Shown one piece after another: positions 53,071 to 61,753 of a DNA stretch of 64,000 nt. Every line of letters starts with the position of its first letter. Position 1 is the stretch's first letter. The DNA comes from Bacillus sp. FJAT-26390 (GTDB taxonomy: Bacteria; Bacillota; Bacilli; Paenibacillales; Paenibacillaceae): contig NZ_MAQX01000037.1 in the NCBI RefSeq assembly GCF_001682865.1, positions 124,001 through 188,000 on the forward strand, in the 5' to 3' direction. The notes beneath the pieces are model-generated. The model searched no databases, had not been told where the DNA came from, and was given only the letters and a program-made list of their open reading frames with translations. The position numbers and the translations under genes are program-made.

Positions 53071-53270
53071 TACGAGAATTGTATGTTTACATTTTCTGTA
53101 TCCGTATTGGTTTCTTTCGCTGCAGCAGTCTCAGCAACTTCACTCTTTGCGGCCTCTTCAGAATTTCCAATCCCTATATTCTCGTTGGCTGGCCCACCAC
53201 AGCCAGCTAAGGCTATTGATAAAGTAATAAGCCCAGCTATGACAAACAATTTCTTCTTGTGAATACGCAT
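53070..53270 (-). CDS. Lipoprotein signal and linker, first half of a split gene
   Basis: A 66-residue ORF with signal MRIHKKKLFVIAGLITL, lipobox ALAGC, then an Ala/Glu/Thr-rich linker ending TDTENVNIQFS. ATG 53270 has GGGAG upstream. It has no folded domain of its own, which suits the view that it once continued into the 52732-53070 frame. Confidence 0.65.
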   Translation of the reverse strand: MRIHKKKLFVIAGLITLSIALAGCGGPANENIGIGNSEEAAKSEVAETAAAKETNTDTENVNIQFS

Positions 53271-53389
53271 ATCCAACTCCCAGCTTTATTTATACAACTC
53301 TACAATTGTAACATGACACTGTTTAATATTTCCTATTTCCATATTAATTTACATCTCGTTCATATATAACTGTCAGCTAGCCGAATAGG

Positions 53390-53437
53390 CTGCCGATGAT
53401 CTGGCAGCCTGTTGTCATGGTACTATCGTGTCCCTAG
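53390..53437 (+). repeat. Hairpin plus degenerate copy of the interspersed repeat
   Basis: AGGCTGCC at about 53389-53396 pairs with GGCAGCCT at 53403-53410, and TACTATCGTGTCCCTAG at 53421-53437 resembles the second half of the repeat. Confidence 0.45.
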
Positions 53438-53477
53438 TTGAACGAAAAAAGCAAGCCTATTTCAGTAAATAATTTGG

Positions 53478-54055
53478 CTATTCTTGAATTGCAGTTACTT
53501 CACCATCATCAAAATAAACATAACGACCATTAGCATAAACCCACTGTTCACTGACACCGTATTTAGTAGTTGTTTTTTTTGTATCTTCAGGTGCACCCCA
53601 ACTTGAAGATCTAACTTCATCAGAACTCATTCCTATCTGAGGGGAAACCTTTTTGGATTGATTTCGGATTCGATCTAGATTAGATAATGTAGCTGAATAT
53701 TCTTCAAGATCTCTTTTATACTTTTTTTTATAAGTTAATATCTCATTTGACATTATTCCGCTATAATCATCCGGAATATTAATCAATCCTAGATAGCCGG
53801 AATAAACACCTTGTCGGCTTTTAACTATTGTCCTTATAGCATCTAAGGTGACATCAACATTTACTGTCTGATCATATTTTTCAGTGATATCAAATGTATC
53901 CTCATATTTTTTCTTTTTAATTAAATCAAGTAGTATTGACTCTACCTCCCCCTTTTTCTTTTTTATCTCTTCATGAAATATTCCTTCATAATCTATTGGA
54001 ATTTGGTATAAAAAATCGTAGATTAAAATAGGAATAAAACCAGAACAGGCAAGGG
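53478..54055 (-). pseudogene. 5'-truncated gene with an internal repeat and SmpA-like tail
   Basis: The minus frame is open from a stop near 54058 to 53478 but has no start codon before a TTG at 53786. It encodes a Lys-rich repeat twice: IPIDYEGIFHEEIKKKK and IPDDYSGIMSNEILTYKKKY. The end, IGMSSDEVRSSSWGAP and GRYVYFDDGEVTAIQE, resembles the small SmpA/OmlA-like fold. The N-terminus is lost at about 54055. If expressed, only the last 102 residues could be made from the TTG. Confidence 0.6.
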
Positions 54056-54111
54056 ATTACGAGGATATTGATTGGGAAAAAGATCGAGGAAGAGATTGAA
54101 ATAGAAAGAAA

Positions 54112-54156
54112 AAGCCGAGTGATTTCAGGTGGAAATGCCTGAAATCAGTTCGGCTT
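54112..54156 (-). terminator. Rho-independent terminator of glmS
   Basis: AAGCCGA-N-TGATTTCAGG (from 54112) pairs with CCTGAAATCA-N-TCGGCTT (to 54156) around an eight-base loop. On the minus strand TTTTTCTTTCT follows. It lies about 95 bp past the glmS stop. Confidence 0.85.
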
Positions 54157-54250
54157 GTAATTAGACTTTATAAGCTTTGTGCATGGTTTTAATGGTGGGC
54201 TTTAGAGTTTGTTGGATGTTAACACAACCGAACACTATACCCCTAACTCC

Positions 54251-56083
54251 CTACTCCACCGTAACGCTCTTTGCCAAATTCCGCGGCTTATCCACGTCAT
54301 GCTCCAAAGCAAGCGAAGCATAGTAGGAGATCAGTTGCAGCGGGATAACCGACAACGCCGGCGACAAGATCGGCAGCGTCTTCGGAATTGCGAATAGCTC
54401 GTCGACGGATTTCATGACTTCGTCTTCTGTACCTACGTTCGCGATACCAAGGACATGTGCGCCGCGCGCTTTAACTTCCTTGATGTTGCTTAGCGTTTTC
54501 TCGTACAGCTCTTCCTGCGTTACTAATGCGATAACAGGAATGCCGTCCTCGATAAGCGCCAATGTTCCGTGCTTCAGCTCACCAGCAGCATAAGCTTCGG
54601 AGTGAATATACGAAATTTCTTTCAGCTTCAGCGAGCCTTCTTGCGCGACAGCGTAGTCTACGCCGCGGCCGATGAAGAACAAATGCTTGTGTACCGAAAT
54701 CGATTCCGCTACCTGCTTAAGCACAGCCGCTTGCTCTAGAATACGCTCTACCTGTGCAGGCAGCTCATGCATTGCAGCAATGACCTCCGCGATATAAGAA
54801 GCGTCTTTCGTCTCAAGCGTGCTAGCCAGATGCAAGCCAAATAGATAAAATGCGATCAGCTGCGATGTGTATGCTTTTGTCGAAGCAACCGCAATTTCAA
54901 GACCAGCCCATGTTATAAGCACATGGTCCGCTTCACGGGCAACCGAGCTGCCGACTACGTTCGTGATCGCAAGCACGCGAGCGCCGTTGCGTTGTGCCTC
55001 GCGTAGAGCCGCAAGCGTATCTGCCGTTTCTCCAGATTGGCTTACAACGATTACTAGCGTATCCGGTGTTACGATTGGCGAGCGGTAACGGTATTCGGAT
55101 GCAACATCCGTCTCTACCGGGATGCGCGCAAGCGACTCAATGACCGATTTGCCGACAAGACCTGCATGGTAAGCCGTGCCGCATGCTACGATCTGTACCT
55201 TGCGAATCGATTTAATATATTCAGCTGTCATGCCCAGCTCTTTTAATTCAACAGATTTGCCGTCTTCGGAAATACGGCTCATCATTGTGTCGCGATACGC
55301 TTTTGGCTGCTCATGGATTTCCTTCAACATGAAGTGATCAAATCCGGCTTTCTCCGCCGTTACAAGATCCCAATCGACATGAAATATTTCCTTGGAAATA
55401 GTTTCGCCTTCAGTCGTCATCACTTCGACAGCATCACGTGTCAAGATCGCCATTTCGCCGTCGTTCAAAATATATACGTTACGCGTATGCTCCAAAATAG
55501 CCGGAATATCCGAGCCAATGAAATTTTCACCTTCGCCTACACCGATTACTAGCGGGCTTGCAAAGCGTACAGCAACAAGACGATCAGGTTCAAACTCTGT
55601 CAATACGCCAAGCGCGAACGCGCCACGCATACGTTTAACCGCGCGTTGAACGGCTTCCACGATATTACCGTTATATTCGTCAGCGACAAGATGGGAAATA
55701 ACTTCAGTATCCGTCTCCGACACGAAAATATGCCCTTTAAGCATCAATTCTTCTTTCAAGTTCAAGTAGTTCTCGATGATTCCGTTATGGACAACGGAAA
55801 ATTTCGCCGTGTTGTCGGTATGCGGATGGGAGTTCACATCCGACGGTTTCCCGTGAGTTGCCCAGCGAGTATGGCCAATTCCGACAGAGCCTTCAAGCGG
55901 CTCCTCGCGCAGCAAGCCTTCAAGGTTAGCCAAACGACCTTTGGACTTCGTAATTTCGAGCCCGTTTTTCGTGAAGACAGCGATACCAGCGGAATCATAA
56001 CCCCGATACTCCAGCTTCTTCAATCCTTCGAGCAAAATGTCCTGAGAGTCGCGTTTACCAATATATCCTACAATTCCACACAT
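54251..56083 (-). CDS. glmS: Glutamine-fructose-6-phosphate aminotransferase
   Basis: 610 residues, the usual length. It makes glucosamine-6-phosphate from fructose-6-phosphate and glutamine, the first step of UDP-GlcNAc synthesis. The class II glutaminase domain (about 1-220) has the nucleophile Cys2 (MCGIVGYIG), HTRWATHG, and HNGIIENY. Two SIS sugar-isomerase domains follow, with VACGTAYHAG and VSQSGETADT in the first, and the protein ends DKPRNLAKSVTVE, the normal catalytic tail. GGAGG lies eleven bases upstream of the ATG. The glmS ribozyme is in its leader. Confidence 0.98.
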   Translation of the reverse strand: MCGIVGYIGKRDSQDILLEGLKKLEYRGYDSAGIAVFTKNGLEITKSKGRLANLEGLLREEPLEGSVGIGHTRWATHGKPSDVNSHPHTDNTAKFSVVHNGIIENYLNLKEELMLKGHIFVSETDTEVISHLVADEYNGNIVEAVQRAVKRMRGAFALGVLTEFEPDRLVAVRFASPLVIGVGEGENFIGSDIPAILEHTRNVYILNDGEMAILTRDAVEVMTTEGETISKEIFHVDWDLVTAEKAGFDHFMLKEIHEQPKAYRDTMMSRISEDGKSVELKELGMTAEYIKSIRKVQIVACGTAYHAGLVGKSVIESLARIPVETDVASEYRYRSPIVTPDTLVIVVSQSGETADTLAALREAQRNGARVLAITNVVGSSVAREADHVLITWAGLEIAVASTKAYTSQLIAFYLFGLHLASTLETKDASYIAEVIAAMHELPAQVERILEQAAVLKQVAESISVHKHLFFIGRGVDYAVAQEGSLKLKEISYIHSEAYAAGELKHGTLALIEDGIPVIALVTQEELYEKTLSNIKEVKARGAHVLGIANVGTEDEVMKSVDELFAIPKTLPILSPALSVIPLQLISYYASLALEHDVDKPRNLAKSVTVE

Positions 56084-56284
56084 AATTTAATAGGCCTCCG
56101 ATAAGGTTATTTTCCCGTCCTTGTCGGATGCCTGCCAATGCGTGGCACAGGCAATATGAAGTTGTCACAGATCAGTTCCGAGTTGTAGCGGAAAAATGTA
56201 ACCCCTCTGCCCGTGCCCACCCCACCGGTGGCATCTTGGACATACGGGAGTAATCGATAATTGCATGAAAAAATAAGCAGCCTG

Positions 56285-56475
56285 CTGCACGATTGTATGA
56301 CCGGTCGCCCGGCCGTTTTACGTAACAGCTTTCGGTTGGCTTGCAAATACCGGAAGGTCCCCGCCGAATGTTTCGAACACCTTCACCTCGTCAGCTTCCC
56401 GTATGAACACCCGCTTCAAGCTTTTCTTCCCAGCTCTACAACAGATCGTTCATCACGCAAGCTCTGGCGCTTAAC
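56285..56475 (-). ncRNA. glmS ribozyme
   Basis: The minus strand has the catalytic start AGCGCC (cleavage expected between A56471 and G56470), the core GACGAGG at about 56386-56392, TTCGA, and ATTCGGCGGGG at 56359-56369, the hallmark segments of the glmS ribozyme in the right order. It self-cleaves with glucosamine-6-phosphate and lowers glmS mRNA. The 3' limit is approximate. About 200 nt separate it from the glmS ribosome site, longer than in many Bacillus leaders. Confidence 0.93.
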
Positions 56476-56599
56476 TTGCTTAAATAACCTCTATCCTCGC
56501 TTTCCTTCTTGAATCATACTACCTATCATATTCATTTTATTGCTGCTGTGCAACCTTTCCTTGAAAATATCCACGCTTATTTTCCAAAAAAGGGCAGCA

Positions 56600-56632
56600 A
56601 AGGCCTGTCAGCAACAAGATCCGACAAGCCTT
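56600..56632 (-). terminator. Hairpin downstream of glmM
   Basis: AAGGCCTGTC at 56600-56609 pairs with GACAAGCCTT at 56623-56632 (one G-U). On the minus strand TTGCTGCCCTTTTTT follows. It probably ends most cdaA-cdaR-glmM transcripts before the ribozyme. Confidence 0.65.
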
Positions 56633-56650
56633 CGACACCATATTATAAAA

Positions 56651-57991
56651 TTAACCTAGCTCACTTTTAACGACATCAGCAATCTGCGCAACATAAGCCT
56701 CGACTTGGTCCTTCTCAGGCCCCTCCGCCATTACGCGGATCAAAGACTCCGTCCCCGATGGGCGGACAAGCACGCGGCCGTTGTCGCCAAGCTCCAGCTC
56801 CACGCGTTTAACGGCTTCCTCAATGGCTGTATTGCCTTGATACAAGCTCTTATCGGCTACACGAACGTTAACAAGCTTTTGCGGGTATTTGCGCATAAGC
56901 CCTTTAAGCTCGCTTAACTTTTTGCCGGAAGCTGCTAGTGTATCGACAAGCTGAAGCGCAGTAAGAATGCCGTCGCCAGTCGTAATATGGTCAAGGAAAA
57001 TGACGTGGCCGGATTGCTCTCCGCCAAGGTTGAAGCCGCCGCGGCGCATTTCTTCCATCACGTAACGGTCGCCTACAGCCGTTTGAGCCGTTTTTAGGCC
57101 AATGCGCTCCGCGCCTTTAAAGAAGCCGATGTTAGCCATAACTGTCGTTACGATCGTGTCTTCCTTAAGCTTGCCGGCCCGCTTCATCGCATCGCCAATA
57201 ATGCACAAAATAAAGTCGCCGTCTACCTCTTCGCCTTTCTCGTCAATCGCAATCAGACGATCGGCATCCCCGTCGAAAGAAAGACCAAGATCCGCGCCAT
57301 GCTGCAGCACCTGCTCGCGCAAGTATTCAGGATGCGTCGATCCCACGCCTGCATTGATATTAAGCCCATCCGGCTCTGCGCCTACCGTAATAATGTTCGC
57401 GCCAAGCTCGCGGAATACGGATGGAGCCAGCTCGTAAGCGGAGCCGTTCGCGCAATCAAGCACGATTTTCAAAGAGCTGAATTCGCCCTTGATCGTTGTT
57501 TTCAAATAGTCCAAATAACGCTGCTTAGCACCTTTATCGCTTGATACCGCTCCGATATCCCCGCCTTCAGGGCGTGGCAATTCATCTGTAAGAGCATCAA
57601 TCAATTGTTCGATTTCGAGCTCGGTATCATCCGATAATTTAAAGCCGTCGCCAGCAAAAAATTTAATGCCGTTATCTTCTACTGGATTATGCGATGCCGA
57701 TATCATAACGCCTGCGTCCGCATTAAGCTCACGCGTAATATAAGCGACTGCCGGTGTAGAAACAACGCCAAGGCGCACTACGCTCGCACCAATAGACAAT
57801 AGGCCCGCGATTAGCGCAGATTCCAGCATCGGACCGGAAATCCGTGTATCCAAACCGATAACAACCTTAGGCTTCTTCGCCTTGTGTGTCAACACATAAC
57901 CGCCACAGCGGCCGATCTTGTAAGCCAGCTCTGGTGTAAGCTCGCGATTGGCTACGCCCCGCACACCATCAGTACCAAAATATTTCCCCAT
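56651..57991 (-). CDS. glmM: Phosphoglucosamine mutase
   Basis: 446 residues, normal length. It converts glucosamine-6-phosphate to glucosamine-1-phosphate. It opens MGKYFGTDGVRGVAN. The phosphoserine loop GVMISASHNPVEDNG is near 95-109 (Ser near 100), the metal loop FDGDADR near 240, the sugar loop GGEQSGH near 326, and the phosphate-binding RPSGTESLIRVMAEG near the end. AAAGGAG precedes the ATG. It lies 62 bp after cdaR, the conserved cdaA-cdaR-glmM order; in related bacteria GlmM binds CdaA and restrains it. Confidence 0.98.
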   Translation of the reverse strand: MGKYFGTDGVRGVANRELTPELAYKIGRCGGYVLTHKAKKPKVVIGLDTRISGPMLESALIAGLLSIGASVVRLGVVSTPAVAYITRELNADAGVMISASHNPVEDNGIKFFAGDGFKLSDDTELEIEQLIDALTDELPRPEGGDIGAVSSDKGAKQRYLDYLKTTIKGEFSSLKIVLDCANGSAYELAPSVFRELGANIITVGAEPDGLNINAGVGSTHPEYLREQVLQHGADLGLSFDGDADRLIAIDEKGEEVDGDFILCIIGDAMKRAGKLKEDTIVTTVMANIGFFKGAERIGLKTAQTAVGDRYVMEEMRRGGFNLGGEQSGHVIFLDHITTGDGILTALQLVDTLAASGKKLSELKGLMRKYPQKLVNVRVADKSLYQGNTAIEEAVKRVELELGDNGRVLVRPSGTESLIRVMAEGPEKDQVEAYVAQIADVVKSELG

Positions 57992-58053
57992 AGTTAAAAT
58001 GCTCCTTTGTTATATGTTGCGTTCGTTATCATCTGCTATATCTGCTAGTTAGT

Positions 58054-59448
58054 TTAAGGATTCGTATTCGTGCCGCTGCCACCGTTGCCGCCGCTGTTAC
58101 CGTTCTCCTCGGCGGTATCTGGCGGCGGTGTAGCGGTAGGAGGCTCATCCGTCGGAGTTCCCCCGACTTCCTCTGAGTTGTCTCCCCCGGTTCCTGCAGT
58201 TGCATCATTGATAATTTCGATGGAAACGGTCAGCTTCTGCCCTTCTGTAAGAACTGTAGATACGTAAGCAGGCACATCAACCTGCAGCGTTACGACATGC
58301 AAGCCTGGCGCGAGCCCTTCCGTATTCGCAATAACCGTAATCGCCTCTGCCTTAAGCCCAGACAGCACCGATTCCGCTCCGCTGACGGTCACATTAAATT
58401 TGCCATCCGCAGGCGTACGTATGACGGCAGAGGTACCGGCTGCCAGCCCCTCGATCGTCACAGGCAATCCCGTAAAGGTCCGTGTAATATTAGGCGCTAC
58501 GACCACGTCAAGCGTCACTTCACCCGGATCAACGGATTTAATGCCGTCAATTGGCTCGGCCTTCACCTGAATGCTGCCCGACTCCTTCACCTTCGAGAGA
58601 TCGAGCACCACGCCATCATAAACCTTAAGCTCATCTAACGCCTTCTGTTCGCCGTATACGGTGACTTTATCGATAGCCGGCTTAACGGATACTAAGCTGA
58701 GCCCGTCAGGTAAAGTGCCGGTATAGCGGACCTGCAATGGCAGCGACTTAAATGGCGGCGTAATCTTAACCTCTACATGAACGGTTTCCGGAGAAATGAT
58801 TGCATTCGTCATTTCAATGCCGTCTGTATCATATACGAGAACTTTAGCTTTTTTGTTCACAACTGTTTTATCAGCGCCGTCGATATTAACCTCCGTCGTG
58901 ACCAGCCCGACGCGGCTCATATCATCTTTTGGCAGCGTAACCTGTACGGCTGGCGTTGGCGCTACGATCGTTGAGGCGCCTACTACATATCCAGGTGCAG
59001 GATTTCCTTCGGTAACAACCTGAAGTTCGAATGGCTTCGTCAAAATCTCCTCGATTTGCACCATTACGGTACGCGGCGACATGTCGATGAGCTGAATTCC
59101 TTTAGGTAAGCTTACGGTCAAGGGCAGCTCCTGCATGCCTGCTTTCGTCCCTTTCAAGTCCACCTTCACGACATAATCATCCAGTGAGGAATTTTTGAGC
59201 AGATCGGAGAGCCGGCCCTGTACGTTAAGCCTTACAACCGTTGGTTCCATGGCGGTAAGCACGTACTTGTCAGCATCTAGGCCCTCTGGCGTAATAACGG
59301 ATGCCTCTATCGTCTTTGTATCAAAATTGGTTGTCGTTACGGTCTGAGGCGACGTGCCGGGATCAATATGTACAATCCCCCAGAGCAGCAGACCTATTAA
59401 TACGGAAATGATTTTGAGCGCGGTGGGATGACTAAGCCATTTATCCAT
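58054..59448 (-). CDS. cdaR: CdaA regulator, YbbR-domain protein
   Basis: About 464 residues. One N-terminal membrane anchor (ALKIISVLIGLLLWGIV, about 10-26), then four YbbR-like beta repeats on the outer face (TLPLTVSLPKGI, VTLPKDDMSRVG, LPLQVRYTGTLPDGL, GLPVTIEGLA), and a low-complexity Thr/Pro/Gly tail (about 415-464). ATG 59448, with GGAGG five bases upstream inside cdaA, is preferred over the ATG at 59451. It overlaps the end of cdaA and binds CdaA to modulate cyclic di-AMP output in relatives. Confidence 0.95.
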   Translation of the reverse strand: MDKWLSHPTALKIISVLIGLLLWGIVHIDPGTSPQTVTTTNFDTKTIEASVITPEGLDADKYVLTAMEPTVVRLNVQGRLSDLLKNSSLDDYVVKVDLKGTKAGMQELPLTVSLPKGIQLIDMSPRTVMVQIEEILTKPFELQVVTEGNPAPGYVVGASTIVAPTPAVQVTLPKDDMSRVGLVTTEVNIDGADKTVVNKKAKVLVYDTDGIEMTNAIISPETVHVEVKITPPFKSLPLQVRYTGTLPDGLSLVSVKPAIDKVTVYGEQKALDELKVYDGVVLDLSKVKESGSIQVKAEPIDGIKSVDPGEVTLDVVVAPNITRTFTGLPVTIEGLAAGTSAVIRTPADGKFNVTVSGAESVLSGLKAEAITVIANTEGLAPGLHVVTLQVDVPAYVSTVLTEGQKLTVSIEIINDATAGTGGDNSEEVGGTPTDEPPTATPPPDTAEENGNSGGNGGSGTNTNP

Positions 59449-60283
59449 CACGGCCTCCTTTCCGCTTCCACAGGGATGACACGGTAACGCGTTCCTTCGT
59501 GCGTGCGTTCGTTTTTGGTGTCAGCTCATCGAATAGCTTGGAAATTAGCGACTCCTCGTTAATATCCCGAACGATCATGCCTCCGAGCGATAAGGATACT
59601 TGCCCCGTTTCTTCCGATACGGTTACCGAAATCGCATCCGTTACCTCGCTTACCCCGATAGCAGCGCGGTGACGGGTACCAAGCTCCTTGCTTATAAAAG
59701 GGTTCTCCGACAGCGGCAAGTAACAGCCAGCTGCCATAATTTGATTGGAGCGAATAATGACCGCACCATCATGAAGCGGCGTGTTCGGCGTGAAAATATT
59801 AATGAGCAGCTCCGACGTAATTTTCGATTCCATCCGGATGCCCGATTCAATCAATTCACTGAGTCCCGTACTGCGCTCGAAAACGATCAGCGCTCCGATC
59901 TTGCGCTCTGCCATAAAACGGACAGCCTTAATGACACCGTCAATTTGTTCATTAACGACATCCTTGTCAAGCGAATAGGCTCGCGCAAAAAACTTTCCGC
60001 GTCCAAGCTGCTCAAGCACACGTCTAAGCTCAGGCTGAAAAATAATGAGCACGCTCACGATACCGAATGTGAACATCTGGTTCATAAGCCATTTTAACGT
60101 GTACAAATTGAACCAGGTGCTCAGCCCCCATACCGCTACGAGTATAAATATCCCTTTCAACAGCTGAACCGCACGGGTTCCGCGTACAAGCAAAATCATT
60201 TTATAAATAATAAAGCTGACTATGCCAACATCGATGATGTCCTTTAACCAGTCATGCCAAGTCGAATCTGCGAAATAACTCAT
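59441..60283 (-). CDS. cdaA: Diadenylate cyclase
   Basis: 280 residues. Three N-terminal membrane helices (about 14-80), then a DAC (DisA_N) domain with both catalytic motifs, DGAVII near 170-175 and the GTRHRAAIG motif near 202-210. It makes cyclic di-AMP from two ATP, an essential messenger for potassium, osmolyte and wall control. GGGGG precedes the ATG. It is the first gene of the cdaA-cdaR-glmM operon, after the terminator of the anti-sigma gene. Confidence 0.97.
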   Translation of the reverse strand: MSYFADSTWHDWLKDIIDVGIVSFIIYKMILLVRGTRAVQLLKGIFILVAVWGLSTWFNLYTLKWLMNQMFTFGIVSVLIIFQPELRRVLEQLGRGKFFARAYSLDKDVVNEQIDGVIKAVRFMAERKIGALIVFERSTGLSELIESGIRMESKITSELLINIFTPNTPLHDGAVIIRSNQIMAAGCYLPLSENPFISKELGTRHRAAIGVSEVTDAISVTVSEETGQVSLSLGGMIVRDINEESLISKLFDELTPKTNARTKERVTVSSLWKRKGGRDG

Positions 60284-60395
60284 ATGCCAACCCCCAACAG
60301 CCGATCCCCTTATTCTTGTCTTTATTGGTTTTCAACTTTATTATTTTCTAGATGTGGGATTGGAAATCCTTTTTTTCAAAAAAAAAATAAAAAAA

Positions 60396-60416
60396 GCCTC
60401 CCTGCGAGAGGGAGGC
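60396..60416 (-). terminator. Strong terminator of the anti-sigma gene
   Basis: GCCTCCCT at 60396-60403 pairs with AGGGAGGC at 60409-60416. On the minus strand TTTTTTTATTTTTTTTTT follows. It separates the sigma/anti-sigma genes from cdaA. Confidence 0.93.
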
Positions 60417-60424
60417 GGCATACA

Positions 60425-61063
60425 TTAACGGATATTTCCGCCAAAAGTTTGCGTCACCTTATACCAGAACCAGTCGAGCGCTTGATCAATGGTCCTGCTC
60501 TGCCCCGCAATATGTCCGGTAGATGCCAAATTCAAAGTGCCGTCGATTACGGTTACGTTGCCGTCAATCTCGCCTTTTACATCAGCAATTCCATTTTCGA
60601 CCGTCAGGTTGCCCGTTAAATGGACGCCTTCCGGAACGATTACCGTGTTTCCTTCTATGATGACTTGCTGAAGATCCTCGCCTGCTACGATAAGCTTAGT
60701 GTCCTCTTCCCACATGGTAAAGAAGCTTCCTAACATAACGAGTACAAATACAGCAGCAGCGGTTACTCCAGGATAGCGATAGATAAATCTTACGATCCCG
60801 TTCCGCTGCTTGCTTTGTTTCTTCGGCAACTGCTGCATAATCCGCTGCGTTAATAGCTCCGATGCCTTCTTGTCATAATCCGCGGCTGGCTTAATCGCTT
60901 CTACAGTATGGAACACCGCGGCGTCCGTCTTCTGGAGCTGTTCAAACCGACTGCGACAAGCCGGACAGGAAAGCAAATGAGATTTTAACGTAAGGATATC
61001 TTCTACGGGCAGCTCGCCGTCCAAATAGTCATGCATCCATACGATGGCGACGTTGCAATTCAT
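60425..61063 (-). CDS. Anti-sigma factor with ZAS zinc motif and bactofilin-like outer domain
   Basis: 212 residues. The cytoplasmic N-terminus has the zinc anti-sigma pattern Cys3, His29, Cys33 and Cys36 (HLLSCPAC). One membrane helix (TAAAVFVLVMLGSFFTM, about 98-114) follows, then an outer part with short beta repeats (VIIEGNTVIVPEGVHLTGNL, GEIDGNVTVIDGTLNLA) like bactofilin or polymer-forming folds. It should hold the ECF sigma factor encoded upstream at the membrane until regulated proteolysis, as RsiW does. A sigma-W-type promoter lies about 60 bp upstream. Confidence 0.92.
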   Translation of the reverse strand: MNCNVAIVWMHDYLDGELPVEDILTLKSHLLSCPACRSRFEQLQKTDAAVFHTVEAIKPAADYDKKASELLTQRIMQQLPKKQSKQRNGIVRFIYRYPGVTAAAVFVLVMLGSFFTMWEEDTKLIVAGEDLQQVIIEGNTVIVPEGVHLTGNLTVENGIADVKGEIDGNVTVIDGTLNLASTGHIAGQSRTIDQALDWFWYKVTQTFGGNIR

Positions 61064-61121
61064 AGCAGCCAGTCCTTTCTTTCAGATGCTCGCGCATTAA
61101 GTTCTATTCTCGCTATTAGGA

Positions 61122-61147
61122 TACGTAGCTAAAGAGGGGATGTTTCA
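61122..61147 (-). promoter_or_regulatory. Sigma-W-type ECF promoter of the anti-sigma gene
   Basis: On the minus strand TGAAAC (61147-61142), exactly 16 bp, then CGTA (61125-61122): a perfect match to the B. subtilis sigma-W consensus. It lies after the sigma gene terminator and before the anti-sigma gene. Confidence 0.85.
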
Positions 61148-61162
61148 CTTTTTTTCGAAATC

Positions 61163-61186
61163 AAAAAAGTTGTGCCCGTGCACAAC
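61163..61186 (-). terminator. Terminator directly after the ECF sigma gene
   Basis: GTTGTGC at 61169-61175 pairs with GCACAAC at 61180-61186; on the minus strand six T residues follow (61168-61163). The stem abuts the sigma gene stop (61187-61189). Confidence 0.88.
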
Positions 61187-61753
61187 CTATAATTTGTGCT
61201 CGAGCTTCTTCCGCAGAAACTCCCTGCCGCGGTGAACGCGCGTCTTAATCGTCGTTACGGGCATGTCCAGCACGTCGCCAATCTCCTGCAAAGATAGATC
61301 CTGCATATAGCGAAGCGTCATCACGCTCTTATATTTTGGCGGCAGCGATGCGATGGCTGCATGAATAATCTGCTGCGTATCCGACAGCAGCAGCTCCGAT
61401 TCCGGCGTCCGATTGTCGCTCGGTATCATCGAATAACCGTCCAGTCCTTCGTGCTCCGAGGACTCAGCGTCAAGCGAATAGCTCGGCTTGCGCTTGCGCA
61501 GCCGGTCGATGCACAGGTTCGTTGCGATCCTGTAGATCCATGTCGAAAATTTTAGCGTATCATCGTATCTATCCAAGTTTTTGTACACCCGAAGAAAGGT
61601 GTCTTGCACGACATCCTCCGCCTCCTGGCGACTGTTTAACATTCGATATGCCATATGAAAGAGCTTATCTTGATAGAGGTCTACAAGCTCAGCAAATGCC
61701 TGCTGATCGCCTTTGAGCGCTAACTTCGCCAGGCGTGCTTCCAATACATTCAC
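61187..61753 (-). CDS. sigW: ECF RNA polymerase sigma factor, SigW-like
   Basis: About 188 residues, matching SigW length. Region 2 has DLYQDKLFHMAYRMLNSRQEAEDVVQDTFLRVYKNL and FSTWIYRIATNLCIDRLRKRK; region 4 has LPPKYKSVMTLRYMQDLSLQEIGDVLDMPVTTIKTRVHRGRE. The frame opens at 61801, but GTG 61753 with GGAGG seven bases upstream gives the family start VNVLEARL. Such factors direct defence against wall-active agents. Its anti-sigma factor is encoded next. Confidence 0.94.
   Translation of the reverse strand: MNVLEARLAKLALKGDQQAFAELVDLYQDKLFHMAYRMLNSRQEAEDVVQDTFLRVYKNLDRYDDTLKFSTWIYRIATNLCIDRLRKRKPSYSLDAESSEHEGLDGYSMIPSDNRTPESELLLSDTQQIIHAAIASLPPKYKSVMTLRYMQDLSLQEIGDVLDMPVTTIKTRVHRGREFLRKKLEHKL

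Noticed and set aside
55646..56104. Plus-strand ORF of 152 codons
   Set aside because: Antisense to the glutaminase domain of glmS.
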